Assembly (NCBI GenBank): GCA_026224975.1
Contig: JAMFRW010000138.1
Location: forward strand, 1 to 32,473
DNA length: 32,473 bases
Reading direction: 5' to 3'
From: Rhodoferax sp.
GTDB lineage: Bacteria; Pseudomonadota; Gammaproteobacteria; Burkholderiales; Burkholderiaceae_C
Positions 24,248 through 32,473 of this stretch are shown here, in pieces (the stretch's first letter is position 1; each line of letters opens with the position of its first letter). The notes under the pieces were generated by a model, which saw only the letters and a program-made list of their open reading frames with translations, did no database searches and was not told the origin of the DNA. The translations under genes were made by a program, and so were the position numbers.

Positions 24248-24471
24248 GGTGAACTCCTCGTGAGATCGGGTTGCTTCGGTCGGTGCCGTTGCCTCGCCCC
24301 GGGTGAGGGGTGGGTCTCGCTACCGGTGACGCATTTCCTTTGCATCACGGTATGGAGAGTACAAACCCTATGGGCACAGAAACCCGACAGCCGCATTACA
24401 TCGGTGCAATGTTCGCTCACGTCAACGCAACACACGCACCAGGTCAGTGCCGCCCCCTCCGTGCCGGCCCT

Positions 24472-24981
24472 TCAGTGCCGCCCGAACAGCCTCGCGTCCC
24501 AGATCACCGGCTCCGGCGTTCCGGCGGTGATGCGGGCAAAGTCCGAATGCCGCGGGTTCAGCAGCAGGTTGCCCTCGCGGCGCGCGACGACCGAGGGCAC
24601 GACGAGCACCGCGCTGCGGCCACTCCGCAGCCATTCGTCACCGAACGCGCGGGCCACGCGAAGGTTGCGGTGGTCCCAGCCCTCGGGCAGGCTGGCTTCC
24701 GGCGGCTGCTCGACCGACACGGCGCCCGGGATGGTGATCTCGATCGCCACATGGGTCCTGGGAATGCGGCCGATGCCGGCATGGGCCAGGCACTCCAGCA
24801 TGGCGCCGGCGAACGAACGGCTCGCGTAAATCACGCCCTTGCCGGGTGAGTTCCACCGGCCGCCAACCAGCGAGGCGCCGACCGCACTGAACGGGTCGAA
24901 GCGACCGTCGGCGATGCGGTAGGCCGACCAGGCTGGGGCTCGATTCGGTTCTAGCGCAGCCGCCCTAGGCCGCGACGCCAT
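24472..24981 (-). CDS. RES-domain toxin
   Basis: A 169-residue protein of the RES (Arg-Glu-Ser) toxin family. Known members attack NAD+ (MbcT phosphorylase, Res hydrolase) or ADP-ribosylate a target (ParT). Landmarks in order are AYRIAD, GGRWNSPGKGVIYAS (Arg42 and Tyr52), AMLECLAH with the conserved Glu (E63), the VVPSVVA serine and NLLLNPRHSDF. Length and order match full-length family members, so it looks intact. Its start overlaps the last 17 bases of the upstream antitoxin gene, as in xre-res operons, and GAACATGGACCACAGC-type sequence inside the antitoxin precedes it rather than its own spacer. Whether it consumes NAD+ or modifies a protein is not readable. Confidence 0.9.
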   Translation of the reverse strand: MASRPRAAALEPNRAPAWSAYRIADGRFDPFSAVGASLVGGRWNSPGKGVIYASRSFAGAMLECLAHAGIGRIPRTHVAIEITIPGAVSVEQPPEASLPEGWDHRNLRVARAFGDEWLRSGRSAVLVVPSVVARREGNLLLNPRHSDFARITAGTPEPVIWDARLFGRH

Positions 24982-25399
24982 GGAACATGGACCACAGCAG
25001 ATTCTCGACGCGGCGCGCGCCGAGCTCGGTCAAGGCGACTTCGATCGGGCGCTTGTTGTCGAGCATCGAATGCGGTGTCGACAAAAATGCGCGCGCGTCG
25101 TCTTCATCGGCCCACACCTGCTCGGCCGTGGCGATCACCCGCGCGAGCCGTTCGACGCGCTCACCCTCCTGCGGCTTGAGGCCTTCGGCGCGGCGATGAA
25201 ACGTGGCCGCAGGAATGACGCGCAACATCAGCGCCGCCGCCTCCGGCGCCGTGCCGTAGACATGGCGCGCCACCGCTTCGAGCGACGATTTGGGCAGGCC
25301 GGCATCGACCTGCCGCTCGAGCTCTTCGACGGACGACACCCGGCGGCGAATGCCGAGCAGCACGGCGATCTTCGAAGGTTCGACGAGGGCAGCGTACAT
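24965..25399 (-). CDS. Xre/MbcA/ParS-type antitoxin (DUF2384)
   Basis: A 144-residue protein with a helix-turn-helix-like N-terminal part and the DUF2384 C-terminal toxin-binding part. RVIATAEQVWADEDDARAFL and LDNKRPIEVALTELGARRVE are the characteristic stretches (AxxVFGDxxxAxxWLxxPxxxLxGxxPxxLL in the family). It neutralises the RES toxin encoded next and represses the operon. The ATG at 25399 is preferred over one at 25423 because AGGAGAG lies 7 bases upstream. The stop lies 17 bases inside the toxin gene. Upstream is a palindromic element that could be its operator. Confidence 0.9.
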   Translation of the reverse strand: MYAALVEPSKIAVLLGIRRRVSSVEELERQVDAGLPKSSLEAVARHVYGTAPEAAALMLRVIPAATFHRRAEGLKPQEGERVERLARVIATAEQVWADEDDARAFLSTPHSMLDNKRPIEVALTELGARRVENLLWSMFHGVAA

Positions 25400-25403
25400 G
25401 GCG

Positions 25404-25432
25404 GACTCTCCTGAAAATCTCATTTGAGAGTC
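25404..25432. promoter_or_regulatory. Palindromic operator candidate of the xre-res operon
   Basis: GACTCTC (25404-25410) and GAGAGTC (25426-25432) are inverted repeats, and a tighter palindrome TCTCA-TT-TGAGA (25418-25429) is nested at the right side. They sit directly before the antitoxin ribosome site, with a TATGAT -10-like hexamer (complement of 25437-25442) just upstream. The left arm overlaps the ribosome site. Autoregulation by the antitoxin is the usual mechanism in the family. Confidence 0.4.
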
Positions 25433-25490
25433 AGAATCATATCATTCGGAATAACGCATCACCATGCAGCGATCACGCCCCGCACATGGA

Positions 25491-26522
25491 TCAGGAGTTC
25501 GCGATGCGGCTTACCAGCGCCTTCGTGAACTCGGACGTGCTCGCCTTGCCGCCCAGATCGCCGGTGCGAACATTGTCGACATTGAGGGCATCGTTGATGC
25601 CGTTGCGCAGGCGCAGCGCGAGGTCGGGCAGGCGGCAGTGGTCGAGCATCATCGCGGTGGCGAGCATCAGCGCGATGGGGTTGGCGATGCCCTTGCCGGC
25701 GATATCGGGCGCCGAGCCGTGCACGGCTTCGAAGATCGCGGCATCGGTGCCGATGTTGGCGCCCGGCGTCATGCCCAGGCCGCCGACCAGGCCGGCAACC
25801 AGGTCGGAGAGGATGTCGCCGAAGAGGTTGGTCGTGACCAGCATGTCGAACTGCCACGGGTTGAGCACGAGCTTCATCGCGCAGGCGTCGATGATGACGG
25901 TGTCGAGCACGAATTGGCCCTTGTACTTGCGCTCGTAAAGCTCCAGCCCGGTCTCGAGGAAGATGCCGGTGAGCGCCTTCATGATGTTGGCCTTGTGCAC
26001 GATCGTCACCTTCTTGCGGCCGGTAGCGACCGCGTGCTGGAAGGCGAATTCGAGCAATCGCCGGCTGCCGGCGCGGGGGTTGATGCCTGTTGCCATGGCA
26101 ACGGCATGCGGGTCGTCGTCGATCTGCACGAAGTGCTCATGGCCGATATAGAGGCCTTCGAGGTTTTCGCGCACCACGACGAGATCGATCTTGTCGAAGC
26201 GACCGCCGGGGATCAGCGTGCGCGCCGGGCGCAGGTTGGCGTAGAGCTTGAACTCCTCGCGCAGGCGCACGTTGGACGAGCGATAGCCACCGCCCGAAGG
26301 GGTTTCCAGAGGGCCCTTGAGTGCCAGACGGGTGCGGCGGATGCTGGCCAGCGTCTCGGCCGGCAGCGGATCGCCGGCGACTTGCACACCGGCGAGGCCT
26401 GCAACTTGACGATCCCATTCGAACGGCGCGCCGAGTGCATCGAGCGCGGCGAGCGTGGCATCGACGATCTCCGGCCCGATGCCGTCTCCGGGGATCAGGG
26501 TGGCGGGAATGGCTTGGGTCAT
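25491..26522 (-). CDS. NAD-type isocitrate dehydrogenase-like beta-decarboxylating dehydrogenase
   Basis: A 343-residue member of the isocitrate/isopropylmalate dehydrogenase family. Motifs are LIPGDGIGPEI near the N-terminus, LKGPLETPSGGGYRSSNVRL (SxN pattern of isocitrate-specific enzymes), LYANLRPARTLPG-like KLYANLRPARTLIPGG, VVVRENLEGLYIGHEH, VHKANIMK (catalytic Lys), TTNLFGDILSDLVAGLVGGLG with the metal-binding aspartates, and GSAPDIAGKGIANP. The last motif has Asp-Ile rather than Lys-Tyr, which indicates NAD+ over NADP+. The open frame reaches 46 codons upstream without family similarity, so ATG at 26522 is used. It would oxidise isocitrate or a related 2-hydroxy acid in the cytosol; homoisocitrate or tartrate use is not excluded. 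It lies 68 bases after the alcohol dehydrogenase gene. Confidence 0.88.
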   Translation of the reverse strand: MTQAIPATLIPGDGIGPEIVDATLAALDALGAPFEWDRQVAGLAGVQVAGDPLPAETLASIRRTRLALKGPLETPSGGGYRSSNVRLREEFKLYANLRPARTLIPGGRFDKIDLVVVRENLEGLYIGHEHFVQIDDDPHAVAMATGINPRAGSRRLLEFAFQHAVATGRKKVTIVHKANIMKALTGIFLETGLELYERKYKGQFVLDTVIIDACAMKLVLNPWQFDMLVTTNLFGDILSDLVAGLVGGLGMTPGANIGTDAAIFEAVHGSAPDIAGKGIANPIALMLATAMMLDHCRLPDLALRLRNGINDALNVDNVRTGDLGGKASTSEFTKALVSRIANS

Positions 26523-26590
26523 GGCGGGGCTTTCGTGAGACGGGGATGCAGCGATTATCTGCAACCCGCCTTTCGGCACCCACGCTAAAC

Positions 26591-27742
26591 CTACAGCGAG
26601 GTTTCCAGCAACTCCCGGTATTCGTCGCCCGTCGCGATGCGCGGGTTGGTCTTGTGGCAATGGTCGGCCAGCGCGCCGGTGACGATGCGGTCGAACAGCG
26701 CGTGCTCCACGCCCATCGCCGCGAGGCCGGTCGGCAGGCCCAGGCGCGCATTCATGTCGCGCAGTGCCTCGGGAATGTCACTGCCGCTTTGCAGGCCCAT
26801 CGCCCGGGCCATGCGGTCCAGGCGCTTGTCCTTGATGACGCTGGGCGCACTCGCGTTGAAGCGCACCACGGCGGGCAGGAACATCGCGTTGAGCGTGCCG
26901 TGGTGCAGCCGCGGGTTCACGCCGCCCAGGCTGTGCGAGAGCGAATGCACCGCGCCCAGGCCCTTCTGGAAGGCCATGGCGCCCTGCACCGAGGCGCTCA
27001 TCATGTTGAGGCGCGCCTCGCGGTCCTGGCCGTCGCGCGTGGCGCGCTCGATGTGGCCCCAGCCGCGCTCCAGGCCGTCGAGCGCGATGCCGTCGGCAGG
27101 CGGGTTGAACGGCGCGGCCATGAAGGTTTCCATGCAGTGCGCGATGGCGTCCATGCCGGTCGCAGCCGTCAGGCCCGCGGGCAGGCCGAGCGTGAGTTCG
27201 GGGTCGCAGATGGCCGATCGCGGCAGCAGGTGCCAGGAGTGGAAACCGAGCTTGCGGTGGTCGTCGGTGATGACGATCGCGCCGCGCGCCACTTCGCTGC
27301 CGGTGCCGGCCGTGGTGGGCACGGCGATCAGCGGCGCGACGGCTTCGGTGATCTTGCCGCTGCCGCCTTCGATGGTGGCGTAGGTGACCAGCGGGCCGGG
27401 GTGCGTGGCGGCGATGGCCACGCCCTTGGCGCAGTCGAGCGAGGAACCACCACCGACGGCGATCAGCCCGTCACAGCCGTGTTCATTGAACATCGCGGCG
27501 GCTTCGCGCACCGCGGCTTCGGTCGGGTTGGAGGGCGTGCGGTCGTAGATGACGAAACCGTCGGGCCCCTGCAGTGAGGCCGGCAACGTATCGAGCACCT
27601 TCTGCAACACACCCGCGGCGCGCACGCCGGCATCGGTGACGATCAGCGGCTTCTTGATGCCGACGCGCTCGCATTCGCTGGCCAGCAGCGAGCGCGAACC
27701 GAAGTCGAGGTGGACGTGGGTGAGGTAGTAGATCAAGGCCAT
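26591..27742 (-). CDS. Iron-containing alcohol dehydrogenase (group III)
   Basis: A 383-residue NAD(P)-dependent dehydrogenase. The nucleotide-binding part shows LIAVGGGSSLDCAKG and PLIAVPTTAGTGSEV. The iron site is visible as Asp and His in ATGMDAIAHCMETF, His in GAVHSLSHSLGG and His in RLHHGTLNAMFLP. Overall length and order match group III enzymes such as 1,3-propanediol or 4-hydroxybutyrate dehydrogenase; the precise alcohol is unknown. ATG at 27742 is chosen over an upstream in-frame start that overlaps the hydrolase gene; GGAGA lies about 10 bases upstream. It follows the alpha/beta hydrolase gene by 25 bases and precedes the isocitrate dehydrogenase-like gene, so these probably share a transcript. 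A small catabolic unit of hydrolases plus oxidation steps is inferred. Confidence 0.9.
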   Translation of the reverse strand: MALIYYLTHVHLDFGSRSLLASECERVGIKKPLIVTDAGVRAAGVLQKVLDTLPASLQGPDGFVIYDRTPSNPTEAAVREAAAMFNEHGCDGLIAVGGGSSLDCAKGVAIAATHPGPLVTYATIEGGSGKITEAVAPLIAVPTTAGTGSEVARGAIVITDDHRKLGFHSWHLLPRSAICDPELTLGLPAGLTAATGMDAIAHCMETFMAAPFNPPADGIALDGLERGWGHIERATRDGQDREARLNMMSASVQGAMAFQKGLGAVHSLSHSLGGVNPRLHHGTLNAMFLPAVVRFNASAPSVIKDKRLDRMARAMGLQSGSDIPEALRDMNARLGLPTGLAAMGVEHALFDRIVTGALADHCHKTNPRIATGDEYRELLETSL

Positions 27743-27767
27743 GACGATGGGTCTCCAGGTGTTTGGG

Positions 27768-28652
<885 letters not shown>

Positions 28653-28670
28653 TCGGTTGGATGGATGCGG

Positions 28671-29471
28671 TCAGTGGGCGATCTGGGTGCGATAGAACCA
28701 GCGGCGCAAGCCGCTCGCATCGAAAGGCTGCCAGCCGCCGAGGGGCTGCGCCAGCCGATCGGCCACAGCATAGAGCGCCAGCGGGTTGCCGCCCATGCCC
28801 ACATGGCTGGCCGGCACCTCGATGTTCTCGACCAGCGGCCCGGGTTCATTCAGGCTGCAGCGCCAGGAGACGATGCCATCGGTGCGCGAATAGATCGAGG
28901 TCGTCGGCACCGGCGGCGGGGTTCGCATGCGCTCGATCATCACATGGTCTTGCGCGCTCTGCCCGCTCAGGATCTCGAAGATGCGCCAGGCGTTGGTCGC
29001 CTTCGGGTGGCCGGTGAACGGCGTGCCGAGCGTGATGACGCTGCGCGTGTGTTCGGGCAACTCCTTGGCCGTCTCGCGGGCGTAGATGCCGCCCAGGCTC
29101 CAGCCGATCAGGCTCACCGGTTTGCCATGCAGATCGGCCAGCGCGCGCACGTCATCGGCGCAGCGCTTGAGCACGCCATTTTTCGGCCCGACGTTGAAGC
29201 CCTGCCCCCAAGCCTGCGTGACGTAGCCCAGGCTGTCGAGAAAATGCCGCAGCGGCGCGGTGGTCGCGTCGTTGGCGCCCATGCCGGGGAATACAAGCAC
29301 CGGGTGGCCGTCGCCGCGCGGCAGACGTCGCAGAAGCGGCATGGCGGCAAACAGCGCGGCGAATTCCCAGGGCGCACGGCCTTCCATCATCATCAGGAAG
29401 GCACTGGGAGCACGCAGGTCGGCGTCGGCAGGCGGCGCCTCGTTCGGCGATTTGGGGGTGAAGACGGACAT
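28671..29471 (-). CDS. Alpha/beta hydrolase of PGAP1/lipase-like type
   Basis: A 266-residue alpha/beta hydrolase. HPVLVFPGMGANDATTAPLR opens the core, SLIGWSLGGIYARETA holds the nucleophile serine in GWSLG, VITLGTPFTGHP follows as in lipase-like enzymes, TTSIYSRTDGIVSW carries the likely acid and ASHVGMGGNPLALY the histidine. No signal peptide is seen, so it is likely cytosolic or peripherally membrane-associated. Substrate unknown; resemblance is to triacylglycerol lipase/PGAP1-like hydrolases. It is first in the run hydrolase-hydrolase-alcohol dehydrogenase and lies 32 bases after the EamA transporter gene, in the same direction. Confidence 0.87.
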   Translation of the reverse strand: MSVFTPKSPNEAPPADADLRAPSAFLMMMEGRAPWEFAALFAAMPLLRRLPRGDGHPVLVFPGMGANDATTAPLRHFLDSLGYVTQAWGQGFNVGPKNGVLKRCADDVRALADLHGKPVSLIGWSLGGIYARETAKELPEHTRSVITLGTPFTGHPKATNAWRIFEILSGQSAQDHVMIERMRTPPPVPTTSIYSRTDGIVSWRCSLNEPGPLVENIEVPASHVGMGGNPLALYAVADRLAQPLGGWQPFDASGLRRWFYRTQIAH

Positions 29472-29503
29472 GATCGAACGCGGTCAGTGGCGATCGAACG
29501 ATG

Positions 29504-30460
29504 CTACCGGCGGGCAGCACCCTTCGTTGAAGCACCCGCCCTATTCCGGGGTGTCCCCGGGGCGACAGCGCTCGGCCCGTTCCTGGTGGCCGCAGCGCGC
29601 AATGCCAGCGCCTCGTTGCCGGCGAGTGCGGCCAGCACCAGCACACCGCCGCCGAGCACGTGCGGCGCCGGTGCTTCGTCGGCGCCCAGCCAGGCCCATG
29701 CCACGCCGAAGACCACTTCGAGCAAGGCCAGCAGCGAAGCCTCGGGCGCGCTCAGCGCACGCGCGGCCGCCACCGAGAGCAGGCAGGGAATCGCGAGCTG
29801 AACCGTGCCCAGCAGGGCGAGCCAGCCCATGTCGCGCGCCGAGGCGGCGAAGGGCAGCGCGAACGGCATGGCGACGAGGGTCGACATCACCGCGCCGATT
29901 AGCACGGCGGGCAGCATGTCGCGGTCGGCCGCGCCACGGCTGTGCTGCAACACCGTCCAGTTGATGGCGGCAGCGATCGGCACGCACAGCGCCACCAGCG
30001 TGCCAAGCAGATGGCGCGCATCGGCGGCGCTCACTTCGCGCGCATACATCCAGGTGATGCCGGCACCGGCCACGGCGATGGCCGCCCAGGTGCGTGGCGC
30101 GAGCCGGTGTCCCAGCGCAAAGCGCGAAACGAGTGCCGTCAACAGCGGCGAGATCGCCATCGTCACCAGCACATTCGCAACAGTCGTCAACGTGAGCGCG
30201 ACCATGAACGCGGTGAACATCACCGCCCAGCACACGCCCGAGAGCCACAGCGTGCGGCCGCCTTCGCGCAGCGACACCCACAGCACGCGCGGCCCGCGCA
30301 GGAAAGCGAGCGTGACGATCAGCACGACAACGGTGAAGCCGCTGCGCCAGAAGGTGAGTTCCGCGCCGCGCGCAGATTCGAGCTGCCGCGTGACCACGCC
30401 GGCGATGCTCCACATCAGCGTGACGGCGAGCATGGTGAAGACCGCGCGGCGGTGGGTCAT
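29504..30460 (-). CDS. EamA/DMT-family transporter
   Basis: A 318-residue inner-membrane protein with about ten transmembrane helices in two EamA repeats. The first begins AVFTMLAVTLMWSIAGVVTR with the typical TFWRSGFTVVVL helix, and the second starts near GTLVALCVPIAAAINWTVLQ and ends with LLALLEVVFGVAWAWLGADE. Members export amino acids, metabolites or drugs; the substrate cannot be told. Start: the ATG at 30460 is used; an in-frame TTG at 30475 adds five residues. The C-terminal tail after the last helix is Arg/Ala-rich and unconserved-looking. It lies between dnaB and the hydrolases, all on the minus strand. Confidence 0.87.
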   Translation of the reverse strand: MTHRRAVFTMLAVTLMWSIAGVVTRQLESARGAELTFWRSGFTVVVLIVTLAFLRGPRVLWVSLREGGRTLWLSGVCWAVMFTAFMVALTLTTVANVLVTMAISPLLTALVSRFALGHRLAPRTWAAIAVAGAGITWMYAREVSAADARHLLGTLVALCVPIAAAINWTVLQHSRGAADRDMLPAVLIGAVMSTLVAMPFALPFAASARDMGWLALLGTVQLAIPCLLSVAAARALSAPEASLLALLEVVFGVAWAWLGADEAPAPHVLGGGVLVLAALAGNEALALRAAATRNGPSAVAPGTPRNRAGASTKGAARR

Positions 30461-30556
30461 GAAGGCTGGAGGCAAAGGGATGAGAGGCGCCGTCGGCCGA
30501 ACAGGCCGCTTGTACGTTGGCCGAAGACAGGCGATCGGCCGCAGGTGGGAGTGTCG

Positions 30557-31978
30557 TCAGTAATCGCCGCCACCGAAGCTGCCCGGCGCAAGGTTGTCGA
30601 ACTTCGTGAGCGGCTTCAGGAAGGCCAGCTTGACGGTGCCGGTCGGCCCGTTGCGCTGCTTGCCGATGATGATCTCGGCCACGCCCGGCTCCTTGCTCGC
30701 TTCCTTGGTGTAGTAGTCGTCGCGGTAGATGAACATGATGACGTCGGCATCCTGCTCGATGGCGCCGGACTCGCGCAAGTCGCTCATCATCGGCCGCTTG
30801 TCGGTGCGGGTTTCGACGCTTCGGTTCAACTGCGAGAGCGCGATCACCGGGCACTTCAGTTCCTTGGCGAGCGACTTCAGGCCGCGCGAGATTTCGCCGA
30901 TCACGGTGGCACGGTTTTCTTCGCTGGTGCCGCCGCTGCCGCTCATCAGTTGCAGGTAGTCGACCACGATCAGGCCGAGCTGCCCGCATTGCCGCGCCTG
31001 GCGCCGCGCCCGCGCGCGCACTTCGGTGGGCGAGAGCGCAGAGCTTTCGTCGATGAACATGCTGACCGCGCCGAGCTTCTCGACCGCTTCCGACAGCCGG
31101 CTCCATTCGTCGTCCTTGAGGCGGCCGGTGCGCAGGTTGCTTTGGTCGATGCGGCCGAGCGAGCCGACCAGCCGCAAGGCCAGTTGCGCCGCGCCCATTT
31201 CCATCGAGAAGATGACGACCGGCAGGCCTTCGGCGACGGCAACATGCTCGGCAATGTTGAGCGCAAACGCGGTCTTGCCCATCGACGGCCGCGCCGCCAG
31301 CACGATCAGGTCGCCGGGCTGAAATCCAGAGGTCATCTTGTCGAGATCGAAGTAGCCGGTGCGCACGCCGGTCACGTCCTCGGCGCCGTTTTCGTGCAGT
31401 TCGGTCACGCGGTCGAGCAACTGCACGACGAGCGAATCCATGCTCTGGAAGCCCTGCTGCGATTTGGAACCTTCTTCGCCGATGCGGAAGATCTTGCCTT
31501 CGGCTTCGTCCAGGATTTCGGCGACGTTGCGGCCCTGCGGGTTGAAGGCGGCCGTGGCGATCTCGTCGCTCGCCGCCACGAGCTTGCGCAGCACCGCGCG
31601 CTCGCGCACGATCTCGGCATAGCGCCGCATGTTGGCCGCGCTCGGCACGCTTTGCGCGAGCGCGTTCAGGTACGCCAGCCCGCCGCACTCCTCGGCCTTG
31701 CCGAGGCCCTGCAACTGCTCGAAAACGGTGATCACGTCGGCCGGCTTCGTGTGATTGATCAGCCCGCCGATCGCCGCGTAGATATGGCGGTGTTCATAGC
31801 GGTAGAAGTCGGTATCGACCAACAGGTCACCGGCGCGGTCCCAGGCGCTGTTGTCGAGCAGCAGACCGCCGAGCACGCTCTGTTCGGCCTCGACCGAATG
31901 GGGCGGGATGCGGAGCTTGGCGACCTCGTCGTCCTGGCGGCGGGGAGAAGCGTCTTTGGGCTGAAACACGACCGACAT
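30557..31978 (-). CDS. dnaB: Replicative DNA helicase DnaB
   Basis: A 473-residue hexameric 5'-3' helicase of the replication fork. The N-terminal DnaB domain begins with KLRIPPHSVEAEQSVLGGLL, the linker region with NAEDVTGVRTG-like AEDVTGVRTGYFDLD, and the RecA-type C-terminal domain has Walker A ARPSMGKTAFALN, VVIFSMEMGAAQLALRL, Walker B LIVVDYLQLMSG, CPVIALSQLNRSVETR and SDLRESGAIEQDADVIMFIYR with the arginine-finger region. No intein is present. ATG at 31978 has AGGA 8 bases upstream. It follows rplI in the same direction after a hairpin, the usual Burkholderiales order rpsF-priB-rpsR-rplI-dnaB. Confidence 0.97.
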   Translation of the reverse strand: MSVVFQPKDASPRRQDDEVAKLRIPPHSVEAEQSVLGGLLLDNSAWDRAGDLLVDTDFYRYEHRHIYAAIGGLINHTKPADVITVFEQLQGLGKAEECGGLAYLNALAQSVPSAANMRRYAEIVRERAVLRKLVAASDEIATAAFNPQGRNVAEILDEAEGKIFRIGEEGSKSQQGFQSMDSLVVQLLDRVTELHENGAEDVTGVRTGYFDLDKMTSGFQPGDLIVLAARPSMGKTAFALNIAEHVAVAEGLPVVIFSMEMGAAQLALRLVGSLGRIDQSNLRTGRLKDDEWSRLSEAVEKLGAVSMFIDESSALSPTEVRARARRQARQCGQLGLIVVDYLQLMSGSGGTSEENRATVIGEISRGLKSLAKELKCPVIALSQLNRSVETRTDKRPMMSDLRESGAIEQDADVIMFIYRDDYYTKEASKEPGVAEIIIGKQRNGPTGTVKLAFLKPLTKFDNLAPGSFGGGDY

Positions 31979-32073
31979 CGATTGATCCTAAGAAGTGCGC
32001 CGCAATTCGCGTACCGGGTCGAACCCCCTGTGCGCAGGCCTGTGCATATCCGGTTGAAACATGGGGATAACTA

Positions 32074-32121
32074 TTCGCACAAAGCGAAAGGGCCGGCAGT
32101 GCCGACCCTTTCTTGTGCGAA
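32074..32121 (-). terminator. Hairpin between rplI and dnaB, probable terminator or attenuator
   Basis: A long imperfect hairpin lies 38 bases past the rplI stop. TTCGCACAA (32074-32082) pairs with TTGTGCGAA (32113-32121). After a 3-base bulge GAAAGGG pairs with CCCTTTC (32106-32112), and CGGC-AGT-GCCG forms the tip. There is no long T-run, so partial read-through into dnaB is likely. Confidence 0.6.
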
Positions 32122-32158
32122 GCCGACAAGCGGCCCCGCAATATCGTTGGACTTTAGA

Positions 32159-32473
32159 TCAGTCGGTCTCGCCCAGCACCACGACCTTGACTTCGACGAC
32201 CACATCGGTGTGCGGCGCCACCGTGACGGTGTGCTCGCCCACGGTCTTGAGCGGGCCGTTGGGCAGGCGCACTTGCGACTTGGCGATCTTGAAGTCGATG
32301 CGGGTCAGCGCATCGGCGATGTCGGCGTTGGTCACCGAACCGAACAACCGGCCGTCCACACCCGCTTTTTGCGTGATGTGAACCGTGCGGCCGCTCATCT
32401 TCTCGCCCAGCGCGTTGGCGGCAGCCAGCTTCTCGGCGGCGGCTTTTTCGAGCTCGGCGCGCTTGGCTTCGAA
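32159..32473 (-). CDS. rplI: Ribosomal protein bL9, C-terminal part
   Basis: The 5' end lies beyond the right edge; 104 residues are visible. They show the end of the long connecting helix ([20 protein letters not shown]) and the C-terminal rRNA-binding domain with [27 protein letters not shown], the [20 protein letters not shown] stretch and a VVVEVKV final strand, all hallmark bL9 sequences. It binds 23S rRNA at the base of the L1 stalk. The stop is followed by a hairpin and then dnaB, matching the conserved ribosomal protein operon order. Confidence 0.96.
   Translation of the reverse strand, partial: FEAKRAELEKAAAEKLAAANALGEKMSGRTVHITQKAGVDGRLFGSVTNADIADALTRIDFKIAKSQVRLPNGPLKTVGEHTVTVAPHTDVVVEVKVVVLGETD

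Noticed and set aside
23144-24829. 561-codon plus-strand frame over the EF-hand, DUF4148 and RES genes
   Set aside because: It crosses a strong terminator and three genes in other frames and shows no recognisable domain.
30494-30540. Three GGCCGA/TCGGCC elements between dnaB and the transporter, as a possible terminator
   Set aside because: The best stem is only 6 bp with a 10-base loop and no T-run; chance is likely in GC-rich DNA.
29541-31688. 715-codon minus-strand frame spanning the EamA and dnaB genes
   Set aside because: It is a frame-shifted reading of two well-recognised genes and has Arg/Ala-rich composition.

Overview
The window is GC-rich (roughly two-thirds G+C by eye) and its gene content points to a betaproteobacterium of the order Burkholderiales. 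The supporting signs are the dnaB/rplI neighbourhood, a DUF4148-type small secreted repeat protein, an lpiA(mprF)-acvB pair and typical codon use. A Rubrivivax/Leptothrix-like lineage is my inference from general resemblance, not something the sequence proves.

Region 1 (1-17514, nearly all on the minus strand) is an exopolysaccharide/O-antigen-type biosynthesis locus of Wzx/Wzy style. In transcription order, the right block holds an initiating sugar-phosphate transferase, an NAD-dependent epimerase/dehydratase, a radical SAM/SPASM protein, a P-loop protein resembling a tyrosine autokinase but lacking its Walker A lysine, and two GT4 glycosyltransferases. After an oppositely oriented putative glycoside hydrolase lipoprotein (9595-11244), a left block continues with a flippase (Wzx), a chain-length regulator (Wzz/GumC), a 1229-residue secreted protein with about 22 Asp-box repeats, an O-antigen ligase/polymerase (Wzy), a GT2 glycosyltransferase and a class I methyltransferase that runs off the left edge. 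Most junctions in both blocks are ATGA, GTGA or TGATG overlaps, so translation is probably coupled. No Wza-type outer-membrane channel and no exosortase is visible in the window. The likely scheme is lipid-linked repeat-unit assembly, flipping, polymerisation with length control, then periplasmic or outer-membrane handling by the hydrolase and the propeller protein.

Region 2 (17515-17924) is a 410-base, partly AT-rich divergent intergenic region. It has a perfect 12-bp inverted repeat overlapping a candidate promoter for the polysaccharide operon, and a second perfect 12-bp inverted repeat next to a sigma-54-like GG-N10-GC element facing the phosphorylase gene.

Region 3 (17925-24247) carries methylthioadenosine phosphorylase (mtnP), an MprF/LpiA-type aminoacyl-phosphatidylglycerol synthase overlapping an AcvB/VirJ hydrolase (membrane lipid aminoacylation and its reversal), a secreted four-EF-hand protein with a strong bidirectional terminator, and a convergent DUF4148-like protein.

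Region 4 (24472-32473, minus strand) is a Xre/RES toxin-antitoxin pair, an NAD-type isocitrate dehydrogenase-like enzyme, an iron-containing alcohol dehydrogenase, two alpha/beta hydrolases, an EamA-family transporter, replicative helicase dnaB and the 3' part of rplI. The most unusual material is in the polysaccharide locus: the giant Asp-box propeller protein between wzz and wzy, the degenerate kinase with a GspE-N-like domain, and the radical SAM/SPASM protein of unknown substrate.
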